From positions 568,560-632,559 of the forward strand of contig VSDK01020374.1 in the NCBI GenBank assembly GCA_009767595.1: 64,000 nt of DNA, in the 5' to 3' direction. The notes beneath the pieces were generated by a model. It worked only from the letters and a program-made list of their open reading frames with translations, did not search any database and was not told where the DNA came from. Shown here piece after piece: positions 50,091-61,540 of this stretch (its first letter is position 1; every line of letters begins with the position of its first letter). Source of the DNA: Symbiodinium kawagutii (Eukaryota > Sar > Dinophyceae > Suessiales > Symbiodiniaceae). The translations under genes and the position numbers were made by a program.

Positions 50091-50843
50091 GCATATGTTT
50101 TCAGCATGGCATCCGTCATCTACAAAATCTAGCATGTGATCTGAATAAGAACTCCTACGTTAGGATGGCCACGGAAATTATTTGATCTATATGTTGATGA
50201 ATTGTGCGCAAAACATTGTTTGGCATTCTTGAAGCAGAGCGCGATGATGAGTTGATACACAGAGAGAGAGGGATAGATCCGAAAATCGTGTAGATAATAT
50301 TTGTTGAAACTGATGGCGTGCAATCTATTGCAATCTACCATTTTGTTGATATGAAGTTTCAAGCAGCATTGCTGATTCAGCTGGGACGGCCTAGAGATGT
50401 TTGGGTCCATTCAGGAAAAACGCTTTGACAGTGGCTACACACATCCTGTAGACGGAACCTCTAGGCCAATACTGCTAGAAGTACTGTGCATGTGCCACGT
50501 GTAAGGTGTGATGGCAGATGGTTTGAGTGAACCACGCGGGGCAGGTTCTCCGGTCGTGCCAGGGATGACATGAGAGCTGCCGGGTAAATCGTGCCTCCCC
50601 ATGGGACCTTGGGGTCAGAAATAGATGGATTGGACCCTGAGAGGTTGGCATCCTGATCCCAAGAGGTGGTGATTGCTGTTGATTGCAACGCAGCCAGGCT
50701 GTTGATGGTTTCAATGAGGTTTTGCTTGTTCTCCTGCTTTGCATGATGGAACTTCCGGGCATGAGTCGTGACCAAATATCATGGAAAATGGATGGAAAAT
50801 GTGAGCATTTACATGCATCTGCCATTCACCAATGGTCTTTGAG

Positions 50844-50965
50844 ACCAACTGGTGCTATTCACGGAGCCCGGACTGTCCACCATGGTTGCGCTTCAGCAGG
50901 CCGCGTTCCCGGACTCGAAGAAAGACGTGCGCTTACTTCCAGTCACCTACAAGCTACTTGGATAC
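50844..50965 (+). CDS. Candidate exon, unknown protein
   Basis: The acceptor AATGGTCTTTGAG is followed by 2 nt then QLVLFTEPGLSTMVALQQAA and FPDSKKDVRLLPVTYKLLGY. The donor is unclear; the frame is open to TAG at 50999-51001. A compact alpha/beta-like sequence. No family recognised. Confidence 0.5.
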
Positions 50966-51001
50966 TATAGTTCATGCAGTTGGTTGAGAAAATGTGGCTA
51001 G

Positions 51002-51847
51002 GACGACAGTAGGATGCTTGAAGCTGAACGATATAAAAAGATGGAACCGCAAGGATTGCAACTGATGGATGGCCCACAGATTGCAACTGTCCATGGTGGT
51101 GACTCCTTTGTTGCAAGATTTACAGCTTCATTACTCAGAGAGACCCGGCTCTAGTAGCAAGTGCAGATGCCGACACACACCTTCCATCAACACCCTTTGT
51201 GCAACTGCTTGGAACAGGTTCAAGACGAGCTCACAGTCATCACCTTTAAGGCAGCCAGCATCGTACTCACAGGGCAGCAACGCATACGCACATATTCGTG
51301 ATCGTTAATCTGTGCAGTTGCCTATGTTTATATAATTGGATGTGTATGCTATCCATGTTCATATGATATGATAATATGCGCATTTGTCCGTGCGCAAAGT
51401 GTGTGCATGTGTGTGTGTTCAGCCTGTTGCACACGAGTTACAAAAATGAATGAGCCCAGCATATGTCATTTCTGTTTTGGTGTTGAGCATTGTGTTGACT
51501 ACCTTTGGGCCACGTCGGTGTTTGAGTTATGGACAGCTTTGTGTATCTACGTTTTGCGACCATCATTGTCGAGGTTTTCCCCACTTCACGCAGATGAATA
51601 TCAAGTCTGTAAGGTCAATAAGACGATCCAGCTGCCACACAAAAAGTGACAAACACTAAAGTTCAATCTAAAATCCAGAAACATATTCTTGGCTAAGGTT
51701 CTAACTCCACTGTTACCGTGTGAAGTTACCCCAACCCACGGTACTTGATCAGCGTATTGCTGATCTTTGAGAAACACGTGGTCCGAACAGGTGACAGCAA
51801 GTTTTCTTGATCCCTGCGAGAATCAAACCCACTCTTGTCTTCTCAAG
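51002..51847. other. No supported exon
   Basis: Open frames at 51368-51659 overlap in two registers, cysteine-rich and without motif. Nothing defended. Confidence 0.35.
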
Positions 51848-51945
51848 GTGCTGGTAGAGGTCATGTCAGTAGATTTGAGGTTGACAGGAACATTGGATTT
51901 CAATTATCCAGATATCCTGCCTGCCGGCACGTACTTGCGGGCACA
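51848..51945 (+). CDS. Candidate exon, unknown protein
   Basis: The acceptor CTTGTCTTCTCAAG is followed by VLVEVMSVDLRLTGTLDFNY and PDILPAGTYLRAHG, phase 0 entry. The end is not defined. No family recognised. Confidence 0.42.
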
Positions 51946-52028
51946 TGGATTCATCAATAATAATCAACATAACATACCTACATTACAATGTAATAAATCT
52001 AGCACTTCATGAATCTTGAGTTGCGTTT

Positions 52029-52217
52029 GTGACAACAACAGACCAGCACGCAGACATATTGATGCACAGATTGCGCAGGATCGGCGATGTCATGGAAGAA
52101 GCCAGCAAAGCCAGGCGCGCAACGCAACGGCTTGGTGTGGCCTTCGGGGGGTCAAGGATGGTCAAGGCTTGTAAGCAGCAAGGCGGTCATGGTGCAATCC
52201 CTTCTCCCTATTACTAA
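52029..52217 (+). CDS. Candidate exon, unknown protein
   Basis: The frame contains DQHADILMHRLRRIGDVMEE and ASKARRATQRLGVAFGG, a charged helix with high third-position GC from about 52065 to 52155. The exact exon limits are unclear; TAA at 52215-52217 closes the frame. Confidence 0.42.
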   Translation: MTTTDQHADILMHRLRRIGDVMEEASKARRATQRLGVAFGGSRMVKACKQQGGHGAIPSPYY

Positions 52218-52257
52218 AAATCCCCGAAATGATAAGAAGAGGCGTGGAATTCCGGAG

Positions 52258-52610
52258 TTTTTTTTTTGTTTTTAAATACGCTTTTAATTGCGGCAAGTGA
52301 AATAGGAAAACGCATTCATTCCAGAAGGGTCTTTACCCCATAATAATAAGAATAGCCTCATCCTGAAAATTTGTTATCAAGGTCCTGATTGAAATCAATT
52401 GTTTAACAATATTTTGAATAGAATTTAAAAATAGTAATTTAATTAGATTTTGAAATAAAACTTTTCTATGTTTATTAATATAAGCATTTGAACTGATTAT
52501 TATGGGCAACCTTCGAAATCCAATTTTAGCAGTATCTTACATAGAATTTAAAAAGATTTTAATTGAATTCAAAAAGCATTTGTTTTATTTTGCTCTGGAA
52601 TTTTAAGTGC
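52258..52610. other. AT-rich island without repeats
   Basis: About 350 bp far richer in A and T than the rest, with TTAATTAGATTTTGAAATAA-like words and no family elements or ATGGTT words. No exon. It is flanked by a T8 run at 52259. Confidence 0.6.
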
Positions 52611-54386
52611 TTGTTAGCGGTCCGTCCGGGACCCGAATAATAAATAGCCCCCAATAAAAGACATAAATCACCGAGTTCTGCAATCCAACCATGTAGACGC
52701 CAAAACTTAAATCTAGTTGGTGGTTTTAAACCTGTTCTATTTTTCTTGATTTTCCGCGAAATTTTGAGATGGTCGATGTTTGGGATGGGTGAAGACAAAC
52801 GCCCAAGATTTTGCTGGTTGATTAACAAACATATTTGTCACAGGGGCGGTTCAACCAACCACAGATTGATTCCTTGCTGAAAGATGCTACGTAGCTGGGT
52901 GCCAGCATCAATGTTTGCTGCCACGGACAGAACGGCGGGGCATCGTTCGCAACCAGCCACCGAGCGGGTGGGGGTCACACTTCAACCTCTAGTGTTAGTG
53001 TATGAAAATAATAATGTGTTGAAAAAAAATTAACTATAACTATATAAACATACATGTATGAAATTGAAAATGAGCGTATCAACAGTTCATCCCTGATTTT
53101 CCGACTGCTATTCACAATGTACATGGTCAGTAGGTACCATCACGTATGGCCAGGCCCCTAGCATTCAGATATACACATATTGCGGGCATGCAAATGCGCA
53201 GAGAGATGCAAAGGAGAAAAAGGGGTCAACCCTAGCAACCTTCCAATAGTCGTGCACGTGCGCTGTTGGACCAATCTATGGATTTTTGTGGTGCTTTTCA
53301 AACCTTCAACAAGCGTTGGAGGAACAGAGGAATCATGTAGCCACTTCAGAGTGGCGACCCATTTTTCAGAGGATCTTAAATGGCTAACCATGTCATGACC
53401 CGTTTTTTTCAGAGTGGAACCACATTGGTTAAGGGGACTGGCACCGCCCAAGAGTCGCCGCAAGGCTTTTCCCCAACTCCGTGGGCAGCAGCCCGCATTC
53501 GCCACGGTGCCTTGTCACGCAGCCAACGATGTGAAGTGCCAAGTGCAGGGGGATCCACTGCCCCCAAAGTGACTAGGCAAGCTGTGATCCTTGCTGGGTA
53601 ATGCTGGGATAATTGGGCAACCATCCTAGAATTGATGTTTTTTTTTCGAATTGATGTTGTTTCTTCTCGTTCTTACTATTCTTTTTGTGGTTTTATTTGG
53701 TGCTTTGATACGATTCCTGGGTAAACCAGCAATACTTTTGGGATAGGTAAAAACCACTTCGCCCAAGCAAATGTATTTTGTCAGAAGCAACCATCCACTA
53801 AATGATTGTCTTTGCTACTGTAATTTTGTGGTGCTCCTTTGGGATCTTCACCGGCGGTGCATGGCTTTGGCTGTCAGCAGCACGTCTCCTAATTTTTGCC
53901 CGACCAATCAAAGTTGACAGGGAGTTGTGATTAATTTAATATGGTCAGGGAGGCATATGGCTAGAGATGAAGTCAATCGACAGGTCAAGAAGGGCATATT
54001 GTGGTATGCAGCAAGTACCAGCTGACCAGACCAACCACAACCGTTAAGATGTACGATAGAGCGATCATCATTTGATCGTGAGCCCCACCCATAGACCAGA
54101 TTTCAATATGCGCTTGAATGACCGCGCCGCGACAAATCTATGTGATCCGGAAAATCAAGGGCTCACAGGTCGACGGTGCAAGGACGGTATCCATGATGCA
54201 CTGTCGGTCACCCTCCCCAACAGCTCCGGTAAAACATAGATTGGGTCCTGGTCATTCTGTAGAGGGCTTGTGCCTTCGATATCATGAGCTATTGTTTTGA
54301 CTATAGCTACTCAATACACACACACACTCATATATATCTATATATATATTATATATATACACATATTTTTTGTGTGTGCCTACCAG
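52611..54386. other. No decided gene
   Basis: A diverged family 1 element lies at 52717-52860. At 53380-53601 the plus frame is GC-rich and open, and at 53158-53505 the minus frame is open for 115 codons; neither has splice support. TA-rich sequence precedes the next exon. Confidence 0.3.
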
Positions 54387-54501
54387 GAAATACCGTGAGA
54401 CTCTCATCGATGCGGAAGATGCTTGCGACCGACTCTTGCATGGGAGTTTGGGTCCTGCCAGGAAGTCCAGTGGTTGGTTGAGATTTCTTGGGATCAGATA
54501 G
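54387..54501 (+). CDS. Candidate terminal exon, unknown protein
   Basis: The acceptor TTTGTGTGTGCCTACCAG is followed by G then KYRETLIDAEDACDRLLHGS and LGPARKSSGW, open to TAG 54499-54501. The helix KYRETLIDAEDACDRLL is convincingly coding. The opposite-strand 145-codon frame (54282-54719) is probably a shadow. Confidence 0.5.
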
Positions 54502-55863
54502 GGCTTGGACCCAGGGTTAAGCAGAATGCCAGAGGGATATATTGATAGAATGAGGAGCCGTGTCACCCCTTGGTAAGCGTTGGCAATCCAGCAATACTGC
54601 AGTTTGAAAAGCTCAAAACCATCCATGTTGAAGGTGTTCTCCTTCACGTGTTGTAATTTGGTAGTTGTGCCGGGTTGGAAGTTCATAAAAGATTGAACCG
54701 GGAGCTGATCCATTTCCATTCTGATGTTCTTGAGCCATGTCTACCAAGCAGCCGTCGCTTCCTCGCTTTCCATCCATGATGACTTTGTGCATGGGCCAAT
54801 TCACTGTCTAGTGCTACAGTTCCATTAAACAAATTGATCAATGAATTCAGCTGCTTGCATTCCCATCAATTCTTGAAAGCCGAGTTTGAACAGATTTTTT
54901 TTGGCAATACAGGAGTAAGTGTAAGTAAATTCTTCCCTTCCTCAAGTCATGATAGCACACCAGGCAAGAAAAAGCCCCTCACAACAGCTCAGCTTCTCAT
55001 GGCGGCCGAGGCTGGGGCCTGGCCTTTCGCAAGTCGTCCTTCAGACCTTTCCGCTTTCCTGCATGTCCCTGGGGTCCATAAGTTGGGGGCCGGCAACCGT
55101 GGTAGCAAAGGTTGGGCCGCCCATCCCTTGGTTCCCTTTGAGCACATGACTGGGAGGCTGTGAATCTATAGACAGACCCATATCTACCTGGACTTGGGAG
55201 CTTTTTGATGGTGAATCTGGGGAAGAGAGAATCAGCCCAGGGGATGTCATATCTGGGGAAAGCTAGTGAGAATATGTAAGAATAGCATGTCGGGATGGCC
55301 TGAGAAAGAGAGAAGTCCTATTTGCAAAGGTCATTACAGACATTCATATCGAAGAGGCGGTAGTACCTGTTTGGCAATGTACCCTTAGACCACAGCCGTC
55401 AAGTCAGACATCAGCAACCACACCTGAATTATTCTATGACTTTTTCGGATGGGATACTGATGTGGCTATCAATGTTGATCATCAATATGGGGGAAAATAA
55501 CCAACCATAGAAGGTTGTGATGCAATGGTTAGTGATAGCACAGCAGGGACATAGGGTTTTGACCCACGGCCATTTACATTTGGAGTGCCGTTGCTCATGA
55601 ACTCAGAGCCACATGCGCATGCCATCATGTGGCTGCAGGTCAAGCAGCATCTATGCTTCATCAACACCCATAGATTGAACAGACTGTAAACCTCCTTGCC
55701 ATTTTCTTCACAGCCCTCATGGCCCATCATCATTCAATCAACAATTGGATCCCGCGCCTTTCAGCATACTGCCTCTGACGAAATCTGAGGAGACCCAACG
55801 TGATCTTGGAACTATTACAAGCTTCTTGTTCCTTTGTCATCATGAGGGTACTGGATTTCGTAG
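54502..55863. other. No decided gene
   Basis: The plus frame 54834-55163 is open, GC-rich near 55000-55140 (TTAQLLMAAEAGAWPFASRP), and might contain an exon. A family 3 element is at 55468-55575. Confidence 0.3.
55468..55575. mobile_element. Family 3 element, truncated left end
   Basis: A right end of GGGTTTTGACCCACGGCCAT with GGGGGAAAATAACCAACCAT at the left. The ATATGGCTG left terminus is missing or diverged. Confidence 0.5.
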
Positions 55864-56063
55864 GACGTATGGCATGGACCGGCCACTGGGCCATCATCAA
55901 TCTGTACGTCACGGTGGGGTGGTCCAGCCTGACAGGTGCTGATCGGATGATTTTCTGGGCCCCAGATGTTTTGGCCCCGCGCCTTTCCTGGGAAGTGTAC
56001 GGCGGCTACCATGTGAACTATGAGCAGACGGGAAGTGTCTTGGCAGTTGGAAAATGGAGAGAG
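55864..56063 (+). CDS. Exon 1 recognised of unrecognised gene, 55.9-58.0 kb
   Basis: The acceptor CTGGATTTCGTAG is followed by 2 nt then RMAWTGHWAIINLYVTVGWS, later WAPDVLAPRLSWEVYGGYHV and ending GKWRE. A GC donor (GAG|GCAAGA), phase 0. The frame extends upstream to 55800, so the start is uncertain. Aromatic-rich, possibly with one membrane or beta segment. Confidence 0.6.
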
Positions 56064-56470
56064 GCAAGATTACATACTATATATATATATATACATATAA
56101 ATACGGCATTCATTTACTTTTATCTCTCTCTATTTATATTTTTATATCCAAGTATATTTCAATATTTAGAGAGATTTAATGAGATTTATGTATCTATATA
56201 TGTGCATTTTTTATTTATTTATTTATGAATTTATTTGTTTATTTTTTGATTCATCTATTTACCTTTCGTTTTACATTGAATATAGGTATGTAGATGTGTT
56301 TCCAATTATATATATATATATATATATTGATACTCAGTTGGTTAGTTAATTAGTTTGTTGTTTAATTGGTTGGTTAGTTGATTCCTTGGTCATCTAGTTT
56401 AGTTAGGTGGTTGGGCCTATGGCTTCAGACTCGTTTCCTGCGTAGTCTCCCCAGGTCGGCGCCGCCCTAG

Positions 56471-56563
56471 GAACCTGCTAAGCATGGCCAGCTGGAGGGT
56501 ATCAGACATAGGGCATTGGATTCGATGGTGGCCGAACGACGAATTGTTGTTGCTGATTTATAT
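56471..56563 (+). CDS. Exon 2 of the 55.9-58.0 kb gene
   Basis: The acceptor CGGCGCCGCCCTAG is followed by EPAKHGQLEGIRHRALDSMV and AERRIVVADLY; GT donor (TAT|GTACAA). Thirty-one codons, phase 0 at both ends, in agreement with both neighbours. Confidence 0.62.
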
Positions 56564-57382
56564 GTACAATTTTTTTTGTAAAAAATATGTTTTTACATAT
56601 GCATATATTTTTTCATATATTTGAATTTACATATACATATAAGTATACATTCTGGCTATGTCGCAATTTTCTGCAATCATGGTGAATAATGGTTGCTTCT
56701 GTAATGGCTAATGATGGAAGGCAAAGCAGAAGAAAAACACAGCGCGGAATTCAGCGCCATATTGTAGAAATGCGGTGAGGAATTATACACAGTCCAAGTC
56801 TATAAGATGAGCCGCCACCTCGAGTGGCCGTGAGGCTTGCTTTCCAGCTGGTGACAAATTCTTTGTTTTTTCATGTTTTTTTGGCTTGTCAGTGATGCGA
56901 CCAGAACCACTCCATAGTTCTGGAGATTTGACCAGAACTGTGAGCCTTAATTGATCCGAACTACCAAGCAGGTTTGAAACGTCAGATCAGGGCTTAGCAA
57001 CCCTGCGGCTTTGCATGTTGCGGTTGTCACGTCTGGTACATCCCTGTACATCATCCAAGTTTGATATTTTCAGTTTTCCACATTTGTCTAGGTCTCTATT
57101 CTTGGGTATGCAGCGGGCCAAGCTACTTTTGCCATCATTTTCATCAGCTTTCAGCGTACAATCAGTCTTCACATGTCTTCACCAGCTTTCTCCTGTCGTT
57201 TGATGATCAACATGTGATCAAACCATCATTGTCATCAACTTCTGACGGCTGATTGAACTCTTAGAGATGGGTTCACGGCATTGCTGCAGCCGTGAAATCG
57301 GTGCCCGACCAAGGTGATCATAAACCCGTGGCTTGGCTCGAGCTGAGAATGCGTACCTTCTTGAAGGGCTGGGTGCCCCTTT

Positions 57383-57516
57383 AAAACCATAGAAAACATT
57401 AGAAAAACCATAGAAAAACCATAGAAAAACCATAGAAAACCATAGAAAACCATGGAAAACCATAGAAAAACCCTAGAAAAACCATATCAAACCATTTCAA
57501 ACCATTTAAAACCATA
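57383..57516. repeat. ACCATAGAAAA minisatellite
   Basis: About ten units of AACCATAGAAA with 9-12 bp spacing, drifting into AACCATTTCAA. Phe/Val-rich minus-strand frames come from it. Confidence 0.9.
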
Positions 57517-57911
57517 TAGTCATTTTGGCATGATTGCGGGAAACCCCAACAGTATGGACCTATGTCTCAGGTTTCGAGCCCGGGAGCTTGGTTCTTTGTC
57601 AGGTTTGAAGGTCCTAAAGGCCGATTTTTCGGAGTGCAGCCCAGATGTTTCGAGGCCAGTACTGATGGCCAACCGTGGCCAATCCATGCCCATCCTAAAT
57701 CATGAAAATGAACCATTCGACCCTGATCCCTCATGCAAAATCACCATCATTTGATCATCAACCCTGATCCGTGATGAAACCACCATCATCATCCCCTGTG
57801 GTACATTGAAGTTATTTTCCTGGGAGTTCACTTGTTTTTTAAAAAAAAATGAAATCAAATAACACCAGGGATCATCATCAACCATGCTGAGCACCAGGAT
57901 CCGCTCCCCAG

Positions 57912-58010
57912 GTGTGGTTGGACCTCCTGCTGCGAGTTGCAGCCGCTCCGCCTGACGCCGAGCCTCCAGAGGAGACAGCACCCTGGCGCTACTGCTGGGT
58001 GCTCACATAG
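57912..58010 (+). CDS. Exon 3 of the 55.9-58.0 kb gene
   Basis: The acceptor GATCCGCTCCCCAG is followed by VWLDLLLRVAAAPPDAEPPE and ETAPWRYCWVLT with TAG 58008-58010. Joined in phase to exon 2 it reads VVADLYVWLDLLLRVAAAPP. It is either terminal or uses a GT donor at TGG|GTGCTC (57999). Confidence 0.58.
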   Translation: MWLDLLLRVAAAPPDAEPPEETAPWRYCWVLT

Positions 58011-59998
58011 GTATACATAGATCATAGATGCATATAGATATGGATACGTATAAGTATATATGCAACTATTTGGGAGTGTATGTGTATGTGTGTGTGCGCA
58101 TTTATATTGGTAGTTCTGTCTTTATATGTTGATATGTATACATATGTGTGGGTGTATTTACTTTTCTATTGATATGTATATGTAGATATGATGTAAATGG
58201 ATGTGATATGTGCATTTAGCTTGCGTTGATTTGTTCTAAGATGAATTGATCCATCTACCTATCCGCATTCTAATACATAGATATTTCTATGATGTATGCA
58301 ATTGTTTTATATAGCCACGTGCTCGTCCTCAGCCCGGCCGAACTTCCGGGATGGCGAGGGAGAGAAAGAGAGAAAGACATATATCTAAACTTGCACATGT
58401 CCTGATGAAGTCCTTTTGTCGTGTACACTTGTCAATCATACATTCTTTCTATTTTTGTCCATATATAGTGTGCATGTCTTGTTTATTTGTCATATTAGTT
58501 CATAATGTTTTATGTTTCAGTTGAGGAATATGTGTGGTATGTTGTGTCTTGTTGGCTTATGGTATCCATTTGAATGCATTCCATGTCTTATTTACACTGG
58601 CGCAAATGTCGGACTCTGTCGCTAAGGAGGTTCAGGTGGAAGAGGCAGAATCGCCTGCACCATGGCTGCATGGTAGGACTGACTGCCGCTGACCTGTTGC
58701 TTCTCAGGGTAAACCAAGTGCTGGCACGACCAAGGTTCCCTGCCCCTGCAAGTTTTGCATCAGGGATATGTTTTTTTGTGACCACCCAGGTTCCCTGCCA
58801 AGGGATTCGTCACCTTCTTGACGTAGACACGTGCATGTGGCAAAGTTGTTTGTCCTGGTGCTTGCGCTATACAAACAGGGCGATTACCACTCAGTACATA
58901 ATGAAAAGATGATAAAAGATGTACAAGAAGTGTGTATGCGCACCTGTCTCTCATTTCGAAACCCCAAAATCGGATCGTTTGCCAGCTTGCTTTGGAAATC
59001 AGTCGTGGCCAGCCAGTTGTTGTCGCTGGAGTCAGGCCACCACTATTGTTCCTTGCAGCGGCCTGATCATTGACTATGACACGATATACCACTACTATCG
59101 ATGGGATCAATGGACGTGATAGGCCAAACATTTCGTGCAGCACACCTATGTGATCATGCTGGTCGTTCTCCTCAGTACCATTCCATAATCGAGACCGACA
59201 AGGCCATGAGGTACATACTTGGTTTTTTGGTGGGTTGGCTGGCCGTTGATCGGATGATTGGTGCTTTTTGGTCGTTTGGTTGGCTGGCCGGTTGGATATC
59301 CGAGTCCTTTCTCGGTCATGCCTTCGTTTTTCTTCCCCGTTGGTTATCATGTGGGCGTATCAGTTTGCAAGTTTCTGGAGGGTGCATTGCAAACAGCGTG
59401 CAGACATGCACTTGCTGCATCTTTGTTGGTGCCATGAATTCAGCTTTCTCTAATTGAGCTTGGTTAAATTGGTTGTAGCTAGGGTATTTACCAGTTTTGG
59501 TACACATGACTATACAATTAAGTGAAATGGCTTACCGAACAACTTACAAGTTAGGGGGCGGCCTTTATATATTTGCTTTCTGAGAATCTAGGCGAAAGTA
59601 GAAAATCCGGTGATGGCAGATAGTTTGAATATTGGACATCCGGTTTTCTGGCTTTCAGCTTACTTTGCGGGAGAGTGCAACTCAACTGAAACCAAGCCAG
59701 TCACAATTATCATGTTGATTGTGGCGTTTGCGCTCCGAATCTTCCAAATGATTGATATTCCATGATATTCCAATCATGAGTAGCAGCAGAGGCAACAGTG
59801 GCTGGCGTAGGTCCCTCCGCACGAAAATTGTGGGTCCCAACAAGTTCCAACATGAGATCCATGAACAGAACCACCCCAAAAACATCCTGAAAAGCATAAT
59901 TTTTGAAAGGGCACCAATTCGTAGAGACACTATTTCAACTATTTCCAGACAACCCTTGCAGTGTTAGCATTCTTTGGCTGCCCTGTTCATTCGCAAAG
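58011..59998. other. TA-rich sequence and undecided frames
   Basis: 58011-58310 is TATG/TATA simple sequence. The candidate at 58709 is listed. From 58760 to 59350 a minus-strand frame is open for 196 codons and the plus frame 59101-59457 for 118; both are low in coding character and unsupported. Confidence 0.35.
58709..58771 (+). CDS. Candidate cysteine-rich exon
   Basis: The acceptor GACCTGTTGCTTCTCAG is followed by GKPSAGTTKVPCPCKFCIRD. CPCKFC suggests metal binding. An upstream segment at 58632-58675 (VQVEEAESPAPWLH) could be a preceding exon. The end is not defined. Confidence 0.38.
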
Positions 59999-60062
59999 CT
60001 GACATCACCCATGAAACGATTCGCAGCGTTGCTGAGACCAGAAGAGCATTTGGGTGGGCCAG
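59999..60062 (+). CDS. Candidate exon, unknown protein
   Basis: The acceptor TTCATTCGCAAAG is followed by 2 nt then DITHETIRSVAETRRAFGWA, with a GC donor (GCCAG|GCTCGT). The frame is open further, up to the family 1 element at 60134. No family recognised. Confidence 0.42.
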
Positions 60063-60133
60063 GCTCGTGCAGCGTCGGTTCCTTTCTTGTGCTTTGGTTA
60101 AGACAGCAGCACGACCAACCACAGCACCAAACA

Positions 60134-60214
60134 CTGGTTGGTGGTTGGTTAGTTACTTACAAAAAAAAAAACTGGCTGACTAATATTTTCTTAGGGGTTG
60201 AAACCACCAACCAG
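60134..60214. mobile_element. Family 1 element with AACA flanks
   Basis: CTGGTTGGTGGTTGGTTAG at the left and GGTTGAAACCACCAACCAG at the right. AACA occurs immediately before (60130-60133) and after (60215-60218). At 81 bp this is the shortest copy; an A-run replaces part of the centre. Confidence 0.85.
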
Positions 60215-60438
60215 AACAGTAGAGAGAGAGAGAGAACAGAGCTTTGCTGCCGAAGCATCGCCACTTGTTTCGTTTGCTACCCCAAGATCGTAGCCATACA
60301 TTGGTGACAATGTTTTTTTTGCCTACTTCGTAGAGGCTTCATTTGCCAACAGCGATAATTCAGAATCATGCTCTGTAAGTATTATGAGACAACCATCACT
60401 GACTATTACCAACCATCATTGGTCATCACCAACGCCAG

Positions 60439-60510
60439 TGGAACCTGCAGGCCCGGTTCCAGCTGTTTCAATATCCGGCTCAGGGTAGCATCCGAAGCTC
60501 TCACACGCAG
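60439..60510 (+). CDS. Penultimate exon of a gene ending at 61117
   Basis: The acceptor CACCAACGCCAG is followed by WNLQARFQLFQYPAQGSIRS then SHTQ; donor CGCAG|GTAATT, close to consensus. Twenty-four codons, phase 0 at both ends. No family recognised. Confidence 0.6.
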
Positions 60511-60883
60511 GTAATTGCTGAAACTACTGCCCTAGGATGGAACAACTGATAGCTCGATGATATACTGTAGCTGGGTCAATCCAGAGGAGCGAACCGCGCA
60601 GATGCAGCACGATGATGCATGATGCTGTCGTATTTGATGTCCCACCACACGGGGACATCTTCTCAGTTTGGATTATCCAACCGTCTCATATCACGATGGG
60701 TAGCATCGAACGGATCCGACCGGCATGTCCGGACTGAAATCAGGTCTTGGTGAGGTTGGGAAATCCAAGCAAGGCCTGCACCACAAAGTTCCCATGTGCA
60801 GAATGCAAAAATCGTATGCACGCTCGTGTCAGAGTGTGGTTTCATTCCTATGTCCATACATGTCTGGTTTAAAAAAAACATTT

Positions 60884-60994
60884 CTGGTTGGTGGTTTCAA
60901 GCATTGTTCATTGATCCATGGTCATTATTAAGAAATGGTTGGTCAACTGATATTTCTCATACGGGTTGAAACTGCCGCGGAAACCGCCATCCAG
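60884..60994. mobile_element. Family 1 element supplying the acceptor of the next exon
   Basis: CTGGTTGGTGGTTTCAAG at the left, a duplicated right arm (GTTGAAACTGCCGCGGAAAC then CGCCATCCAG) at the right. The flanks are ATTT on both sides (60880-60883 and 60995-60998). The terminal CAG is the acceptor of the following exon. Confidence 0.8.
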
Positions 60995-61117
60995 ATTTGT
61001 TTGTGTACCAGGTGCATGGTGCCAGTGGTGGATGTAAGTGACCGGGTTCTTGCGACTCGCCAGCCACCACTCCAGGCAGGCAAGAGCCAATCCACAGACC
61101 TGGAACTGGACGCCTGA
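60995..61117 (+). CDS. Terminal exon of the gene ending at 61117
   Basis: Directly after the family 1 element, ICLCTRCMVPVVDVSDRVLA then TRQPPLQAGKSQSTDLELDA and TGA. C-x-C-x2-C is the only motif. Phase 0 entry matches the previous exon. If correct, the first codons overlap the element's right flanking duplication. Confidence 0.55.
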   Translation: MCLCTRCMVPVVDVSDRVLATRQPPLQAGKSQSTDLELDA

Positions 61118-61363
61118 CAAAGATGCGGCCAGGGGCCCTAGTACGCCTTGAGAAACTTCAGGTTATATAACGACTTAACGACCATGGCTATCCATAGCTT
61201 CTTTTGATACATTACTAACATAGTTGTCCATATCTTATTATTGGATGCATTTTCGATACTAAAATTCTTAAGGACCATAGTTCCATTTTCGAAGGGAGGG
61301 CCATTTTTTTAGGGAATTTATTTTTTTTAGTTTAGGGAATTTTTCTTTTTTTCCCTATCCCTG

Positions 61364-61520
61364 TTGCTTTACTGCTTTTCTGCTTTCCTGCTTTTCTGCT
61401 TCTCGGCTTTCCTGCTTTTCTGCTTTTCTGCTTTTCTGCCTCTCTGCTTTTCTGCTTCTCTGCTTCTCTGCTTTTCTGATTTTCTGCTTCTTTGTTTTTT
61501 TTGTTTCTTCGTTTTTCTGC
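61364..61520. repeat. CTTTTCTGC minisatellite
   Basis: About 16 units of CTTTTCTG(C) / CTTCTCTGC, 8-10 bp each. Opposite strands read as Cys/Phe/Leu and Lys/Glu/Ser/Arg runs. Confidence 0.95.
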
Positions 61521-61540
61521 CTTGCAGAAGCAAGGCAAAC

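Noticed and set aside
54282-54719. 145-codon minus-strand frame
   Set aside because: The plus-strand exon at 54387 has a clear acceptor and coding character; the minus frame has neither start nor splice context.
58760-59350. 196-codon minus-strand open frame, the longest in the window
   Set aside because: No motif, no splice context, and composition follows the TTGGTTGGC-type repeat on the plus strand. Treated as chance.
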